Shown: in pieces, positions 33,997 to 43,694 of the stretch | Numbering within the stretch: position 1 is the stretch's first letter | Layout: every line of letters starts with the position of its first letter | Assembly: GCA_009783055.1 (NCBI GenBank) | Contig: WRHW01000011.1 | Location: 1 to 44,288, forward strand | Direction: 5' to 3' | Length of the DNA: 44,288 nt | Origin: Holophagaceae bacterium | Lineage (GTDB): Bacteria; Acidobacteriota; Holophagae; Holophagales; Holophagaceae | Position numbers and translations under genes: made by a program | Notes under the pieces: generated by a model | The model's database searches: none | The model's input: the letters and a program-made list of their open reading frames with translations, nothing else | Told to the model about the DNA's origin: nothing

Positions 33997-35265
33997 ATGG
34001 TTTTGGCAGTCAAAGGCACGAGGGATTTGTTTGGAACTGAGTTACAGTGGTTTCAGTGGATTGAATCAATTTGTCACCGCTGTATGCAGTGCCATGGTTA
34101 TAGCGAAATCCGCACACCAATTTTGGAGGAACTAGAAGTCTTTAAGCGGAGCGTGGGGGAAAGTTCCGATATTATAAATAAAGAAATGTATGACTTTATA
34201 GACAAGGGCGGTCGTCATGTAGTAATGCGCCCTGAAAATACCGCCGGCGTGGTGAGGGCGGCAATTCAGCACAAGTTTTTTGAGACAAGTGATCCAAAGC
34301 GTTTATATTACATTGGGCCGATGTTTCGATATGAAAGGATGCAGGCTGGGAGGTATCGCCAGTTTTGGCAGATTGGTGCAGAAATTTTTGGAGCATCTAC
34401 TCCTGAAACCGATGCTGAAAATTTGACCTTGCTATTTGATTTTTTGAATGAGCTTGGTCTCAAGAACCTGATGTTGAGTATTAACAGTGTTGGAACACCA
34501 GAATCCAGACCAGCTTTTTACTCTGCGTTTAGAGAATTTTTCGACAAGGCAGAATCTCAGTTTTGTTCCGACTGCCACCGCCGGATACTAGAGAATCCAT
34601 TGCGAGTACTTGATTGCAAAGTTCCCAAGTGCCAGGTTGCACTGGAGGGTCATCCCATAATTACCGATTTTCTTGATGAAGAAAGTTGCAAGCATCACGA
34701 AAGGCTAAAGGACTTATTAACCGCTCTACATATACCCTTTGCAGAAAACTCAAGGCTTGTCCGTGGGCTAGACTATTATACCAGGACTGCCTTTGAAGTG
34801 TTGAGTTCGGACTTAGGTGCCCAGAGTGCTTTGCTGGGGGGGGGTAGGTATGATGGCTTGGTAAAGCAATTGGGAGGGCCAGACGTCCCTGGATTTGGCT
34901 GGGCGATTGGCTTAGACCGTCTTGCAATGCTTATGCAGACGATTCATGGTGATGCCCAAAGAAATACCCCCACAATTCTCATTCCAATGGGCGAAACGGC
35001 GGCCACTAAGGCAATTGTGCTGGCTAAGGAATTGTGGAAGGCTGGAATACCGATACAATTAGAAACCAGAAATGTCCCACTAAAAAAGGCACTGCAGACA
35101 GCCAATCGGCAGGGTTTTCAATTGGCATTGATTTTAGGTGACAGCGAAATTGAACAAGGCGTGTTGACTGCTAAAGACTTGACAAAAGGGAGTCAGGAAA
35201 CTTGGAATTTGGATACAGTCGCTGAAAAGCTGAAAGCCATCTTGCAATTGGCTTACACAGATTAG
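33997..35265 (+). CDS. hisS: Histidyl-tRNA synthetase
   Basis: The protein has 422 residues, the usual length of bacterial class IIa HisRS. It begins AVKGTRDLFG (motif at the N-terminus), has VMRPENTAGVVRAAI, class II motif 2 YIGPMFRYERMQAGRYRQFW and GAEIFG, the HisA signature LVRGLDYYTRTAFEV, and motif 3 GFGWAIGLDRLAML, then an anticodon-binding domain (about 325-420). AGGAG lies 11 nt before the ATG. aqpZ follows after 41 nt and may be co-transcribed. Confidence 0.96.
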   Translation: MVLAVKGTRDLFGTELQWFQWIESICHRCMQCHGYSEIRTPILEELEVFKRSVGESSDIINKEMYDFIDKGGRHVVMRPENTAGVVRAAIQHKFFETSDPKRLYYIGPMFRYERMQAGRYRQFWQIGAEIFGASTPETDAENLTLLFDFLNELGLKNLMLSINSVGTPESRPAFYSAFREFFDKAESQFCSDCHRRILENPLRVLDCKVPKCQVALEGHPIITDFLDEESCKHHERLKDLLTALHIPFAENSRLVRGLDYYTRTAFEVLSSDLGAQSALLGGGRYDGLVKQLGGPDVPGFGWAIGLDRLAMLMQTIHGDAQRNTPTILIPMGETAATKAIVLAKELWKAGIPIQLETRNVPLKKALQTANRQGFQLALILGDSEIEQGVLTAKDLTKGSQETWNLDTVAEKLKAILQLAYTD

Positions 35266-35306
35266 TAAGAAAATGTTACAATTGATATTACCATGAGGAG
35301 GTTTTT

Positions 35307-35981
35307 ATGAAAGCATATTCGGCTGAATTTTTTGGTACTTTCTGGCTGGTGCTGGGCGGGTGCGGTTCTGCGGTTCTTGCAGGAGGGGTAATTGGTTGGC
35401 TTGGTGTTTCCTTTGCCTTTGGCCTAACGGTTCTGACGATGGCCTATGCTATTGGCCATGTTTCCGGTTGCCATTTGAATCCTGCTGTTTCAATTGGACT
35501 ATGGGCTGGGGGACGTTTTCCAGCAAATAAACTAGGCCCTTACATCATTGCCCAGGTACTGGGCGGGATAGTAGCTGGAGGCGTACTTTATCTAATAGCA
35601 AGTGGTAACGTTGATTTCAACCTAACAGATGGGTTGGCATCCAATGGCTATGGGGCACATAGTCCCCACAAATACAATTTGTGCGCCGCCTTTACAACCG
35701 AAGTGGTGATGACTGGTATGTTTTTATTGATTATCCTGGGTGCAACAGACGAACGCGCCCCCAAAGGGTTTGCGCCAATAGCTATCGGGCTTGGGTTGAC
35801 TTTGATCCACTTGATCAGCATACCTGTGACAAACACGTCTGTAAATCCAGCACGTAGCACAGGCGTTGCTCTATATGTTGGCGATTGGGCTGTAAAACAA
35901 CTATGGCTCTTTTGGGTAGCTCCAATAATTGGGGCCGTCGCTGGAGCCTTTGCATATAAGGCGATAAGAAGCAAGGAATAG
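35307..35981 (+). CDS. aqpZ: Aquaporin Z, water channel
   Basis: The protein has 224 residues with six membrane helices and two NPA loops: HLNPAVSIG (N58-A60) and SVNPARSTG (N180-R183). The selectivity-filter residues of water channels are present (F39-region FGLTVLTM, His168, Arg183), which excludes glycerol facilitators. The sequence is very close to E. coli AqpZ over long stretches (for example [33 protein letters not shown]), stronger conservation than most neighbours would suggest. GAGGAGG lies 6-7 nt before the ATG. Confidence 0.96.
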   Translation: MKAYSAEFFGTFWLVLGGCGSAVLAGGVIGWLGVSFAFGLTVLTMAYAIGHVSGCHLNPAVSIGLWAGGRFPANKLGPYIIAQVLGGIVAGGVLYLIASGNVDFNLTDGLASNGYGAHSPHKYNLCAAFTTEVVMTGMFLLIILGATDERAPKGFAPIAIGLGLTLIHLISIPVTNTSVNPARSTGVALYVGDWAVKQLWLFWVAPIIGAVAGAFAYKAIRSKE

Positions 35982-36026
35982 GGCAATACTATCCAAATAA
36001 AAATATAGATATGCTCGCTGTTGGCT

Positions 36027-36054
36027 CCAAGGTGCAATCTGGTTTGCACCTTGG
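36027..36054. terminator. Bidirectional terminator between aqpZ and the DPP-IV gene
   Basis: CCAAGGTGCAA (36027-36037) pairs perfectly with TTGCACCTTGG (36044-36054) around a 6-nt loop (11 bp), between two convergent gene ends. ATTATTTG follows on the plus strand. Confidence 0.75.
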
Positions 36055-36055
36055 A

Positions 36056-38299
36056 TTATTTGAGATACTTCTTAAGGGCTTCCCAAGTCTTGAGCCTCAC
36101 TAACCATCTCTGCTGTGGCGTGCGAGGACCATGTCCGGCTCCGGGAAGTAACACTACTTCAAAATCTTTTCCGGCTTCGATCAGTGCGTCCACGAGCATT
36201 ATAGAATTTTGAGGGTGCACGTTTTCATCCATCAGGCCGTGGAAGATGACAAGGCTACCTTGTAAATCTTTTACAGATTTCATCACTGAAGTACTGTCAT
36301 ATCCTTCGGGGTTATCTTTTGGTAGACCCATGAAACGCTCAGTGTAGATGCTATCGTAAAGGCGATAGTCAGTGACTGGTGCACCTACCAAGCCAAGCCT
36401 GTAGGCTCCGTTGCCTTTAACTGTCGCGTATGCGGCCATGAAACCTCCATAGCTCCATCCGTCCAACGCTACTTTTGACATGTCAGCAAAGCCTTGCTTT
36501 TCGAGCCATTTGAGTCCGTCAAGATAATCTTGCAATTCAAGTGTTCCCAATTTCCCATAGGCCTTGCCTGTGTGTATATGTCCTTTGTTGGAAGCCGATC
36601 TAGGGTCGCACATCCATACAATGAAGTCTTGATTGGCCAAAAAGTGATACCAAACATTGTCATTCCATGCATCCCGTACAGTGATGGAATCTGGGCCTCC
36701 ATAGCCTGTTTGGAATACAGGATATTTTTTTCCAGGCACCATATTGGGGGGGAGTATCAACATGGATTCCATCTGAAAGCCATCGGCGGTTGGTACTAAC
36801 TGATGGCGCACTTCGCCACGCGGGAATGGGAAGGGGGGAGGAGTGTCCTTGCGGTCACTCAGGACTTTCAAAACATTACCCTTGGTATCTTTAAGCTGTT
36901 GACGACCTTGGTCGGTATGATTATTCCAGTTATCAATGAATGCAGTATAAACACTATTCCAGGAAACTTGGTGATGCCCCTTTTCGCTTGTGTATCTGAT
37001 CAGGCCATCGTTGGGGATTTTGCCTCCCAATTTGACTGAATAGGCATCTGTCCCTGAGTAGTTATCCTTATTTGCTGTGAAGAATAGTCGCTTGTTTTTT
37101 TCATCAATACCTTGGATTCCCCTAACCATCCATTCACCTTCTGTTACCGCTCCTAATAGCTCCCCGTCTGCAGAATGATGGTAAACATGGTGGTAGCCGG
37201 TGCGGTAGGATTCCATAATAAATGTGCCGTCATCTAAATATCTGGGGAGCGGCACCCGAGCACGATCAATCCAAGTTGTAGAAGTATCTTTTATCAAAGT
37301 TGTGCCAATCTGACCTTCATAGCGACGCAAGTCGTACCAAGACTGAATCCTGTCTTGCCAAACCGCAAGCACTCTACCTTTGGGGTCGAAACCAACTCTG
37401 GTAATCAACGTTTCCTGCCGTGGGTATGGATTTTCCAACCATAACACTCTGCCTGATAAATCCACGACTCCTAAACGGGCTACAGGATTGGGTTCGCCAG
37501 CTTTTGGATAAAATAAATCTTCGTTTCGCTGTGGATGCCCCTTGTCGTCTGTCATCCGGAACAGCGGGGTTTTTGAAGTGTCAAGGCTCAGGAAAGCTAG
37601 CCGGCTACTGTCAGGGCTCCACCAAAATCCCCGCCATGTTCCCCTTCCATAAAGCTCTTCTTGATATACCCAGTCCAGCTCACCGTTTAATGTTGTTGCA
37701 GAACCACCTGTGGTTAATTTAGTGATGTTGCCAGATTCGTATTCTATTAAATGAATGTCGCTATCTTTGGAAAATGCCCCATACCGCTGATCTGGACTCG
37801 ATGCCAGGTTTTTATATGTACGTGGATTACCGATGTTTATCGCTTTACCTGTGGTGGCATCAACATAATACATGGTATCTGGAAACGTTACAGTAAACCG
37901 CTTTTGATCTCCAGACCAATTAAACTGCTTATTTTCTGCGGCAGTTTTTGCTACGTTTTCTGAAACTCCCGCCTCGACGAGGCAAGCAATATATCGCGAG
38001 TTGTAGACAATCTGAGGGTCTGTTACTGTAACCTGCCTCCACCTCAATGGTTCAAATGCTTGGCTCTGCATTTTGCCGTCAACCATTCGTTGCTCTACTA
38101 ATGCCCCAGAAGGGTGCCATCGGTATATGTTTCCAGCACCTTGGATACCTGCTCGCCGCCCCTGAGTCAGATTTTGAGTGCCTTGGCTTGAAGTAGGATG
38201 AAAGAGGCTTTCCAATAGCTTGTCAGGATCTTGTTGGGCAACAAGGCTGAGTGCGAAAAGCCCTGACAAAAGGGATTTGATTGGCCTGGAAATGTTCAT
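36056..38299 (-). CDS. Secreted dipeptidyl peptidase IV (S9B)
   Basis: The protein has 747 residues and a signal peptide (MNISRPIKSLLSGLFALSLV, cleavage near AQQ). The beta-propeller domain (PF00930, about 90-510) contains LDWVYQEELYGRGTWRGFWW, retaining the two acidic residues that anchor the substrate N-terminus in DPP-IV. The alpha/beta-hydrolase domain (PF00326) has the triad S616 (DGWSYGGFM), D691 (MDENVH) and H723 (GAGHGP). It should release X-Pro or X-Ala dipeptides in the periplasm or outside. GGAG lies 5 nt before the ATG. With the downstream-encoded gamma-glutamyltransferase and POT transporter it suggests peptide scavenging. Confidence 0.93.
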   Translation of the reverse strand: MNISRPIKSLLSGLFALSLVAQQDPDKLLESLFHPTSSQGTQNLTQGRRAGIQGAGNIYRWHPSGALVEQRMVDGKMQSQAFEPLRWRQVTVTDPQIVYNSRYIACLVEAGVSENVAKTAAENKQFNWSGDQKRFTVTFPDTMYYVDATTGKAINIGNPRTYKNLASSPDQRYGAFSKDSDIHLIEYESGNITKLTTGGSATTLNGELDWVYQEELYGRGTWRGFWWSPDSSRLAFLSLDTSKTPLFRMTDDKGHPQRNEDLFYPKAGEPNPVARLGVVDLSGRVLWLENPYPRQETLITRVGFDPKGRVLAVWQDRIQSWYDLRRYEGQIGTTLIKDTSTTWIDRARVPLPRYLDDGTFIMESYRTGYHHVYHHSADGELLGAVTEGEWMVRGIQGIDEKNKRLFFTANKDNYSGTDAYSVKLGGKIPNDGLIRYTSEKGHHQVSWNSVYTAFIDNWNNHTDQGRQQLKDTKGNVLKVLSDRKDTPPPFPFPRGEVRHQLVPTADGFQMESMLILPPNMVPGKKYPVFQTGYGGPDSITVRDAWNDNVWYHFLANQDFIVWMCDPRSASNKGHIHTGKAYGKLGTLELQDYLDGLKWLEKQGFADMSKVALDGWSYGGFMAAYATVKGNGAYRLGLVGAPVTDYRLYDSIYTERFMGLPKDNPEGYDSTSVMKSVKDLQGSLVIFHGLMDENVHPQNSIMLVDALIEAGKDFEVVLLPGAGHGPRTPQQRWLVRLKTWEALKKYLK

Positions 38300-38445
38300 A
38301 GTGGCTCCATGAGGCTAGCTTATAGACTACACTCTATCCAAGTTTTCTTTCCACAAAAACTATGAAAATTTTCTTTTCTGCCTGAAAAAGGAAATGAATT
38401 GTAATCTGTGATAGCCAATATTACATCAGTCTTTTCTGGTTTTAC

Positions 38446-38474
38446 TTGAAATGATGCCTTATGGATAATAAAAT
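38446..38474 (+). promoter_or_regulatory. Sigma70-like promoter of the phosphofructokinase gene
   Basis: TTGAAA at 38446-38451, a 17-nt spacer and TAAAAT at 38469-38474. Initiation near 38481 gives a short leader with GGAG 5-6 nt before the ATG at 38500. Confidence 0.65.
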
Positions 38475-38499
38475 CTAACTCTTATCGTTTGGAGATAAC

Positions 38500-39654
38500 A
38501 TGCGAATTGGTATTTTAACAGGAGGAGGGGATGTTCCTGGTCTCAATCCCTGTATCAAATCTGTTGTTCAGGCCGCGGCAGAAAAAGGCATCGAGGTCTT
38601 AGGCATTCGACGAGGCTGGGCTGGGCTTTTGGAGTATAACCCTGATGATCCTTCCACCCACTCTAAATGTACTATAGCTCTGAACACAGCCAATACCCGT
38701 ACCGTGGATCGGTCAGGTGGCACCTTTTTGCACACCAGCCGAACAAATCCTGGGCGGGTCAGACCTGAGTCAGTGCCTGATTTTCTTAAAGGCCAGATTA
38801 ACGAGGGCGATGAAGGTCCATTCGACTTTACTCCCCATATTCTAAAAAATTTAGAAAAACTTGGCATTGATGCAATGATTCCCATTGGTGGGGACGACAC
38901 TCTGAGCTATGCAGAGCGATTGCACCGCGAAGGCTTCCACATAGTAGCTATTCCAAAGACGATGGACAATGATGTATATGGGACAGACTACTGCATTGGT
39001 TTTTCAACTGCTGTGACCCGCAGTGTAGATTTTATTCACCAACTCCGCACAAGCACAGGTAGCCATGAGCGTATCGCCATTGTCGAATTGTTTGGGCGCT
39101 ACAGCGGGGAGACCAGCCTACTGGCTAGCTATCTTGCTGGCACTGAGCGAAGTATTATTAGCGAGGTTCCCTTTGACGTAGAAAAACTGTCTGAAATGAT
39201 TCTTGAGGACAGAAGCAATAATCCAAGCAATTATGCAATGATTGCTATCAGCGAAGGTGCTTCAATGCTAGGTGGCCAAGTAGTCGAATATGGGCAAGAA
39301 GATGCTTATGGGCACAAAAAATTGGGTGGCATTGGCCTGATCACGGGCGAGGCGATAAAAAAAATCACGGGTAAAAATATTCTGTACCAGCAAGTAAGCT
39401 ATCTGATGCGTAGTGGTGCCCCAGACAGCCTCGACCTGATGGTTGCTGTAAACTATGCAAAAATGGCGATAAGCCTTGTTAAGCGTGGTGCCAGTAATCG
39501 CCTTGTGGCTCTAAGAAATGGCACATATACAAGCATTCCAATTACGACCATTAGCACTGGAAAAAAGCGGGTGGATGTCGAAGAACTATATGACTGCGAT
39601 AACTACCGCCCAAAGATAAAGCACATCGAAGGCAAGCCTATGTTCCTATACTAA
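38500..39654 (+). CDS. 6-phosphofructokinase, PPi-dependent type
   Basis: The protein has 384 residues of the PFK superfamily acting at the fructose-6-phosphate step of glycolysis. It opens with [18 protein letters not shown]. The phosphoryl-donor loop reads IGGDDTLS, with Asp133 where ATP enzymes have Gly (E. coli G104), and the next reads PKTMDND, with Lys153 in place of Gly (G124). This Asp/Lys pair is the accepted signature of pyrophosphate-dependent PFK, which is reversible. D156 and D158 are the catalytic region. [20 protein letters not shown] and [18 protein letters not shown] complete the fold. Donor specificity is inferred from these two residues only. Confidence 0.88.
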   Translation: MRIGILTGGGDVPGLNPCIKSVVQAAAEKGIEVLGIRRGWAGLLEYNPDDPSTHSKCTIALNTANTRTVDRSGGTFLHTSRTNPGRVRPESVPDFLKGQINEGDEGPFDFTPHILKNLEKLGIDAMIPIGGDDTLSYAERLHREGFHIVAIPKTMDNDVYGTDYCIGFSTAVTRSVDFIHQLRTSTGSHERIAIVELFGRYSGETSLLASYLAGTERSIISEVPFDVEKLSEMILEDRSNNPSNYAMIAISEGASMLGGQVVEYGQEDAYGHKKLGGIGLITGEAIKKITGKNILYQQVSYLMRSGAPDSLDLMVAVNYAKMAISLVKRGASNRLVALRNGTYTSIPITTISTGKKRVDVEELYDCDNYRPKIKHIEGKPMFLY

Positions 39655-39711
39655 AGGTAAAGTGGCTGTAGACAAGGATTTTCATCTGGTAACTTGCAAC
39701 TAGAACGTAGT

Positions 39712-41367
39712 TTACTCCCACACAGTTGCACTGTCTGCCCACCTCAAAGTGTCGGCACCGCCCTCCCAACGCCCATCGCTGAATAAAATTATATTTGCGC
39801 AACCCTGAGCGCTGACTTCAGCCAATGTGTGACCCAATGATGATAGAAAATTTTTGGTTTCTGGACTAAACCTGTGGCTTTCCCAAACGATGCGATCTGG
39901 TAGCCATTGGTGATGGAACCTTGGGGCGTTTACGATTTCCTGTGCAGAAAAGTTAAAATCTATAGATGCCAGGATGGTCAGGAGGGTGGTGCTAATGATG
40001 GTGCGTCCTCCTGGACTTCCTGTAATAAGCCAAGGTTTGCCATCTTTTACAAGAATAGTTGGACTCATACTCGACAACATCCTTTTGCCTTGCCGGGCAA
40101 GGTTTGGTTGAGTTCCTATCATTCCGTTTGAGGCTGTGTTGCCTGGAATCGCATTAAAATCGCCCATCTCGTTGTTCAAAAGAAAACCTGCGCCACTAAC
40201 GACGATGTGACTGCCAAAAGAAAGTTCAAGAGTATAGGTCAGACTAACAACATTGCCGGCTCTGTCTACCACTGACAGATGCGTTGTTTCCTGACTCTCA
40301 GATGGCCATTCAAATTGAGATGGGCTACTCGTTGATGCTCTGTCTGATTGAATGGTTTGTCTAAGTCTGCCTGCATGTTCCTTAGATATGAGCCGTTCTA
40401 TGGGCATGTCAGTGACAAAGCCAGGGTCTCCAAGGTATTTTGCCCTCTCTGAAAAAACTCGGCGCAATGTCTCAGAGACGTGATGAACAAAAGGTGCTGA
40501 GTCCCAAACCATTTTATTGATGTCATAGCCTTCTAATACATTTAGGGATTCAATTATTGCAATACCTCCCGAACTTGGAGGAGGAGCACCAATAACTTGA
40601 AAGCCCCTGTAAGTCCCCATGACTGGTTGCCTCTTGATAACTTTATAGTTTTTTAGGTCTTTGGCTGTGATTAGCCCTTTGCCAACTTTCATTTCTTTCA
40701 CCAGCAATTTTGCAGTTTCGCCAGAGTAGAAATCTTTCGGGCCATGTTTTGCTATTCGTTCAAGGGTAGTTGCTAAATCTGATTGAATCAGACGCTCACC
40801 TTCTTTTAGTGGTTTGCCGTAGTTGCTAAACTGGGCTATAGATGCAGGGTATTTGCTAAATCTGGGTAATGCTCTCTCGAGGGCGTTAGCCAATGGTTTA
40901 GAAATGATAAAGCCTTCCCGTGCTAATTTAATTGCTGGATCGATAAGCCTTGCCCAAGGCAGTTTTCCTCTCTCTGTCCATGCCAAGTGCAGTCCAGCCA
41001 CCGTGCCAGGCACGCCAATGCTTCTGTGTCCGTAGTGATGGTAGTCAGAGTCATATTTGTCGTTTAATAAAAACATGTTTGGATGCGATCCCTTTGGACC
41101 TGTTTCCCTAAAATCATAGAAATCTGAAGCTCCGCCTGCATCCCTAGTAAGCAAAAAGCCGCCTCCGCCTATATTCCCAGCCAGAGGATGGGTTACTGCT
41201 AGGGCAAACGCTGTCGCGACTGCCGCATCTACTGCTGTGCCACCATCTCTGAGGACTTGAGCACCTACCTCAGAGGCATATTTATCTTGGCTTACAACGA
41301 CACCGCGATCCTGAGCAGAAACTGATAAGGAGCAGAAAGCAACTAGCAGAAAAGTTATGATTTTCAT
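39712..41367 (-). CDS. ggt: Gamma-glutamyltransferase
   Basis: The protein has 551 residues and an N-terminal signal peptide (MKIITFLLVAFCSLSVSAQ). It is an Ntn-hydrolase precursor that cleaves itself before Thr361 (QE/TTHLSVVD), making large and small subunits. The small subunit has VVSLTYTLE and LSSMSPTILVKDG and the substrate GSPGGRTII loop. It hydrolyses or transfers gamma-glutamyl groups from glutathione and similar peptides in the periplasm. AGGGG lies 5 nt before the ATG. A Bacillus PgdS/CapD-type role is unlikely at this length and context. Confidence 0.93.
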   Translation of the reverse strand: MKIITFLLVAFCSLSVSAQDRGVVVSQDKYASEVGAQVLRDGGTAVDAAVATAFALAVTHPLAGNIGGGGFLLTRDAGGASDFYDFRETGPKGSHPNMFLLNDKYDSDYHHYGHRSIGVPGTVAGLHLAWTERGKLPWARLIDPAIKLAREGFIISKPLANALERALPRFSKYPASIAQFSNYGKPLKEGERLIQSDLATTLERIAKHGPKDFYSGETAKLLVKEMKVGKGLITAKDLKNYKVIKRQPVMGTYRGFQVIGAPPPSSGGIAIIESLNVLEGYDINKMVWDSAPFVHHVSETLRRVFSERAKYLGDPGFVTDMPIERLISKEHAGRLRQTIQSDRASTSSPSQFEWPSESQETTHLSVVDRAGNVVSLTYTLELSFGSHIVVSGAGFLLNNEMGDFNAIPGNTASNGMIGTQPNLARQGKRMLSSMSPTILVKDGKPWLITGSPGGRTIISTTLLTILASIDFNFSAQEIVNAPRFHHQWLPDRIVWESHRFSPETKNFLSSLGHTLAEVSAQGCANIILFSDGRWEGGADTLRWADSATVWE

Positions 41368-41459
41368 AGCTACCCCTGAAAATCGCAGAAAATTTTAGTT
41401 ATTCACATACCTGGAGGTACTGTGGGCAGAACCTCCAGACTCAGTCAAATTAATTGGTG

Positions 41460-43346
41460 TTATGTGGCAACTTTTTCGAGGCGCTTCATAAGCGACCAAA
41501 TAACTGTTGCAGAAACTAAGCAACATATAATGAATGTGAGCCATACACCCCAGACTGGTATCCTAGTCCAAAGAGACGAACCCACAAAGAGTAGCTGGTT
41601 GCCAATGGCAGTGGCACCTAGCCAGCAACCCTGCATGAGTCCTTGGAACCTGGGGGGAGCCACCTTGGATACAAACGAGATACCCATCGGGCTAAGGAAT
41701 AGCTCTGCGAATGTAAGCACCAAATAAGAATTGATCAGCCAGTAAGAAGAGACCAAGTGTGGGGAAGGGGCTCCGTCGAGGGTTGCTGGACTCTGAAGCC
41801 CAAAGGAACCAACCATTAGAACCACGAAACCAAGGGAGGCCACAATCATACCGATTCCAATCTTGCGTGGGGCTGATGGTTCTTTACCCCGAGAGCGCAA
41901 CCAGGCGAAAAAGCCTACTACGATTGGCGTTAAGAAAACTACAAAGAACGCATTAAATTGCTGGAAGAGTACAGGGGTTATTTTGTTTAGGTCTTCTGCC
42001 CGGTTGTAGAAGAAGTAGATTACAGCAACCGCTACTATTGCCAATAAAGCACCCATTGCCCTTGTCTTTCCGTCTGAAGCTGGTTTTAGTGCAAGCACGA
42101 GTCCAGTCAGACCAAGGCCGACAGACAATAGCGACCAGATGTTAAATGCCAGGCTCGTTATCCTGCTGACACTACCCTCAGTGTAGTCTCTGGCAAAGAA
42201 TGTCATGGTAAGACCATTTTGATGGAAGGACATCCAGAAGAAGATGACCACCAAAAAGACAAGACCTAATGCTATTAAACGTTGTCTTTCCTCTGCCTTT
42301 GGCATTTCCGCTACGTCTGCGGAAGCACCGACAGCCACCTTCTTCTTTTCTGGCAGATGTCGCTTAAAGGTAATATATGACACAAGTGAAATGAGCATTG
42401 CTATGCCTGCTATGCCGAAGGCGTAGTTGTAGCCTGTCGAGAATACTTCCAGATAGTTTTTAGCAAAAGCCACCAGATCAGTAACTGGTTTGTTGGATGC
42501 TAGAGTCGCAAGTTCACTAAGTTTTGATGTTACTATGGATAAATCGGCAAGCTCATTTAGATTTGAAGCTACTGAAGTTTGGGTGGCGGCTAAATCGACA
42601 AGCCCACTGAGTTTGGAGGCGACCTCTGGTTGAGTAATGGCTAGGTCGGCGAGTTCTTTTATGCCTGAAGCCACTTCTGGCTGTGAATTTACCAAGTCCA
42701 CAAGACTGTTGAGATTAGAAGCCGTTTCAGTTTGAATGGCGGCAATATCAGCAAGTTCAGTCAGTTTAGGGGCACCATCAACTGTTCCAGCAATGAATTT
42801 GTTGCATAGGGCTGGTAGATTGGCATCATACGCGTATCCATTGTGTCGGAGCCACCATGTTTGAATAGCACTTGCGGCACTGGGAGCAAACATGGCCCCA
42901 ATATTTATGCCCATGTAAAAAATACTGTATGCAGAGTCCCTGAGTCCACTGTACTCAGGATTATCGTACATCTGGCCTACCATTGCTTGCAGGTTGCCCT
43001 TAAACATACCGTTGCCAAGGGCGATGGTTCCGAGGCCAAGTATGGCGGCCAATAACCCCAAACCTGGCACAGCTAACAAGAGATACCCAACAAACATGAC
43101 AATCACGCCTGTGGCAACCACCCCCTTGTAATTTTGGGTGCGGTCGGCTACGAACCCACCAAAGAGAGCAAGGGCGTAAATAGAAAAATAGAAGATGGAG
43201 TATATAAGGCCTGCTTTGTCAGGCGACAAGTTGAACTTGGCCTGGAGAAACAACACCAGAATTCCCATCATGGTGTAGAAGCCAAACCTCTCACCCATGT
43301 TGGCTAGAAAGGCGACGTATAGTCCCTTGGGGTGTCCTTTGAACAT
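41460..43346 (-). CDS. POT/PTR-family proton-coupled oligopeptide transporter
   Basis: The protein has 628 residues from ATG 43346 (AGGAG 5 nt upstream; GTG 43352 is overlapped by that Shine-Dalgarno sequence). It is an MFS transporter with about 14 membrane segments. The N-terminal NMGERFGFYTMMGILVLFLQ is the POT motif region, with Asn where the E-x-x-E-R motif has its first Glu, as also seen in some Bacteroidetes members. FVADRTQNYKG is the loop 2-3 signature and GNGMFKGNLQAMVGQMY follows. It imports di- and tripeptides across the inner membrane. A hydrophilic insert between helices 6 and 7 consists of 17-residue tandem repeats (42474-42764), unusual for the family. Confidence 0.9.
   Translation of the reverse strand: MFKGHPKGLYVAFLANMGERFGFYTMMGILVLFLQAKFNLSPDKAGLIYSIFYFSIYALALFGGFVADRTQNYKGVVATGVIVMFVGYLLLAVPGLGLLAAILGLGTIALGNGMFKGNLQAMVGQMYDNPEYSGLRDSAYSIFYMGINIGAMFAPSAASAIQTWWLRHNGYAYDANLPALCNKFIAGTVDGAPKLTELADIAAIQTETASNLNSLVDLVNSQPEVASGIKELADLAITQPEVASKLSGLVDLAATQTSVASNLNELADLSIVTSKLSELATLASNKPVTDLVAFAKNYLEVFSTGYNYAFGIAGIAMLISLVSYITFKRHLPEKKKVAVGASADVAEMPKAEERQRLIALGLVFLVVIFFWMSFHQNGLTMTFFARDYTEGSVSRITSLAFNIWSLLSVGLGLTGLVLALKPASDGKTRAMGALLAIVAVAVIYFFYNRAEDLNKITPVLFQQFNAFFVVFLTPIVVGFFAWLRSRGKEPSAPRKIGIGMIVASLGFVVLMVGSFGLQSPATLDGAPSPHLVSSYWLINSYLVLTFAELFLSPMGISFVSKVAPPRFQGLMQGCWLGATAIGNQLLFVGSSLWTRIPVWGVWLTFIICCLVSATVIWSLMKRLEKVAT
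42474..42764 (-). repeat. 51-nt (17-residue) tandem repeats inside the POT transporter gene
   Basis: Four full units of 17 residues (LTELADIAAIQTETASN, LNSLVDLVNSQPEVASG, IKELADLAITQPEVASK, LSGLVDLAATQTSVASN), a 13-residue unit (LNELADLSIVTSK) and a 16-residue unit (LSELATLASNKPVTDL) are contiguous in the protein. Divergence between units suggests an old expansion or selection on amphipathic helices. Confidence 0.85.
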
Positions 43347-43694
43347 TGGCACTCCTAAAAAGAAAAATTCAAGATAAACTAGAATACACCAAAATTGAAA
43401 AATTATGCAGGATTATACAAAAATGAGCCAATTGTGTTGTAGCATTTTTTCGTCATTTTGGGTGGGGCTTGCCGGAGGCAAGGGGCTTGATACCAAGTTG
43501 CTCCCGTTTGGGTGCAACTTGGTATGAAAAAGTGAAAAATAGACGGTGTCTGTGCGTAGCCCTGTCTGAAAATAAACAAAAGGGACTGACCTTGGCAATA
43601 TTATTGTCAGAAACACAGTCTGATTTGCTACCATAGCCCCAGGTTTATGGCCCTTTTGGTGCTAAGATGCTAAAATTAATTGGAGGACTTGAAA
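43347..43694. other. Divergent intergenic region with two hairpins
   Basis: This stretch separates the leftward POT gene from the rightward unknown gene. It contains the two hairpins at 43468-43525. No promoter was clear enough to call and no additional gene is seen. Confidence 0.5.
43468..43525. repeat. Paired hairpins in the intergenic region
   Basis: Hairpin one is CTTGCC-GGA-GGCAAG (43468-43482). Hairpin two pairs ATACCAAGTTGC (43490-43501) with GCAACTTGGTAT (43514-43525), a perfect 12-bp stem with a 12-nt loop. The second resembles the terminator at 36027-36054 in its A-CC-AAG-x-TGC arm. Confidence 0.75.
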
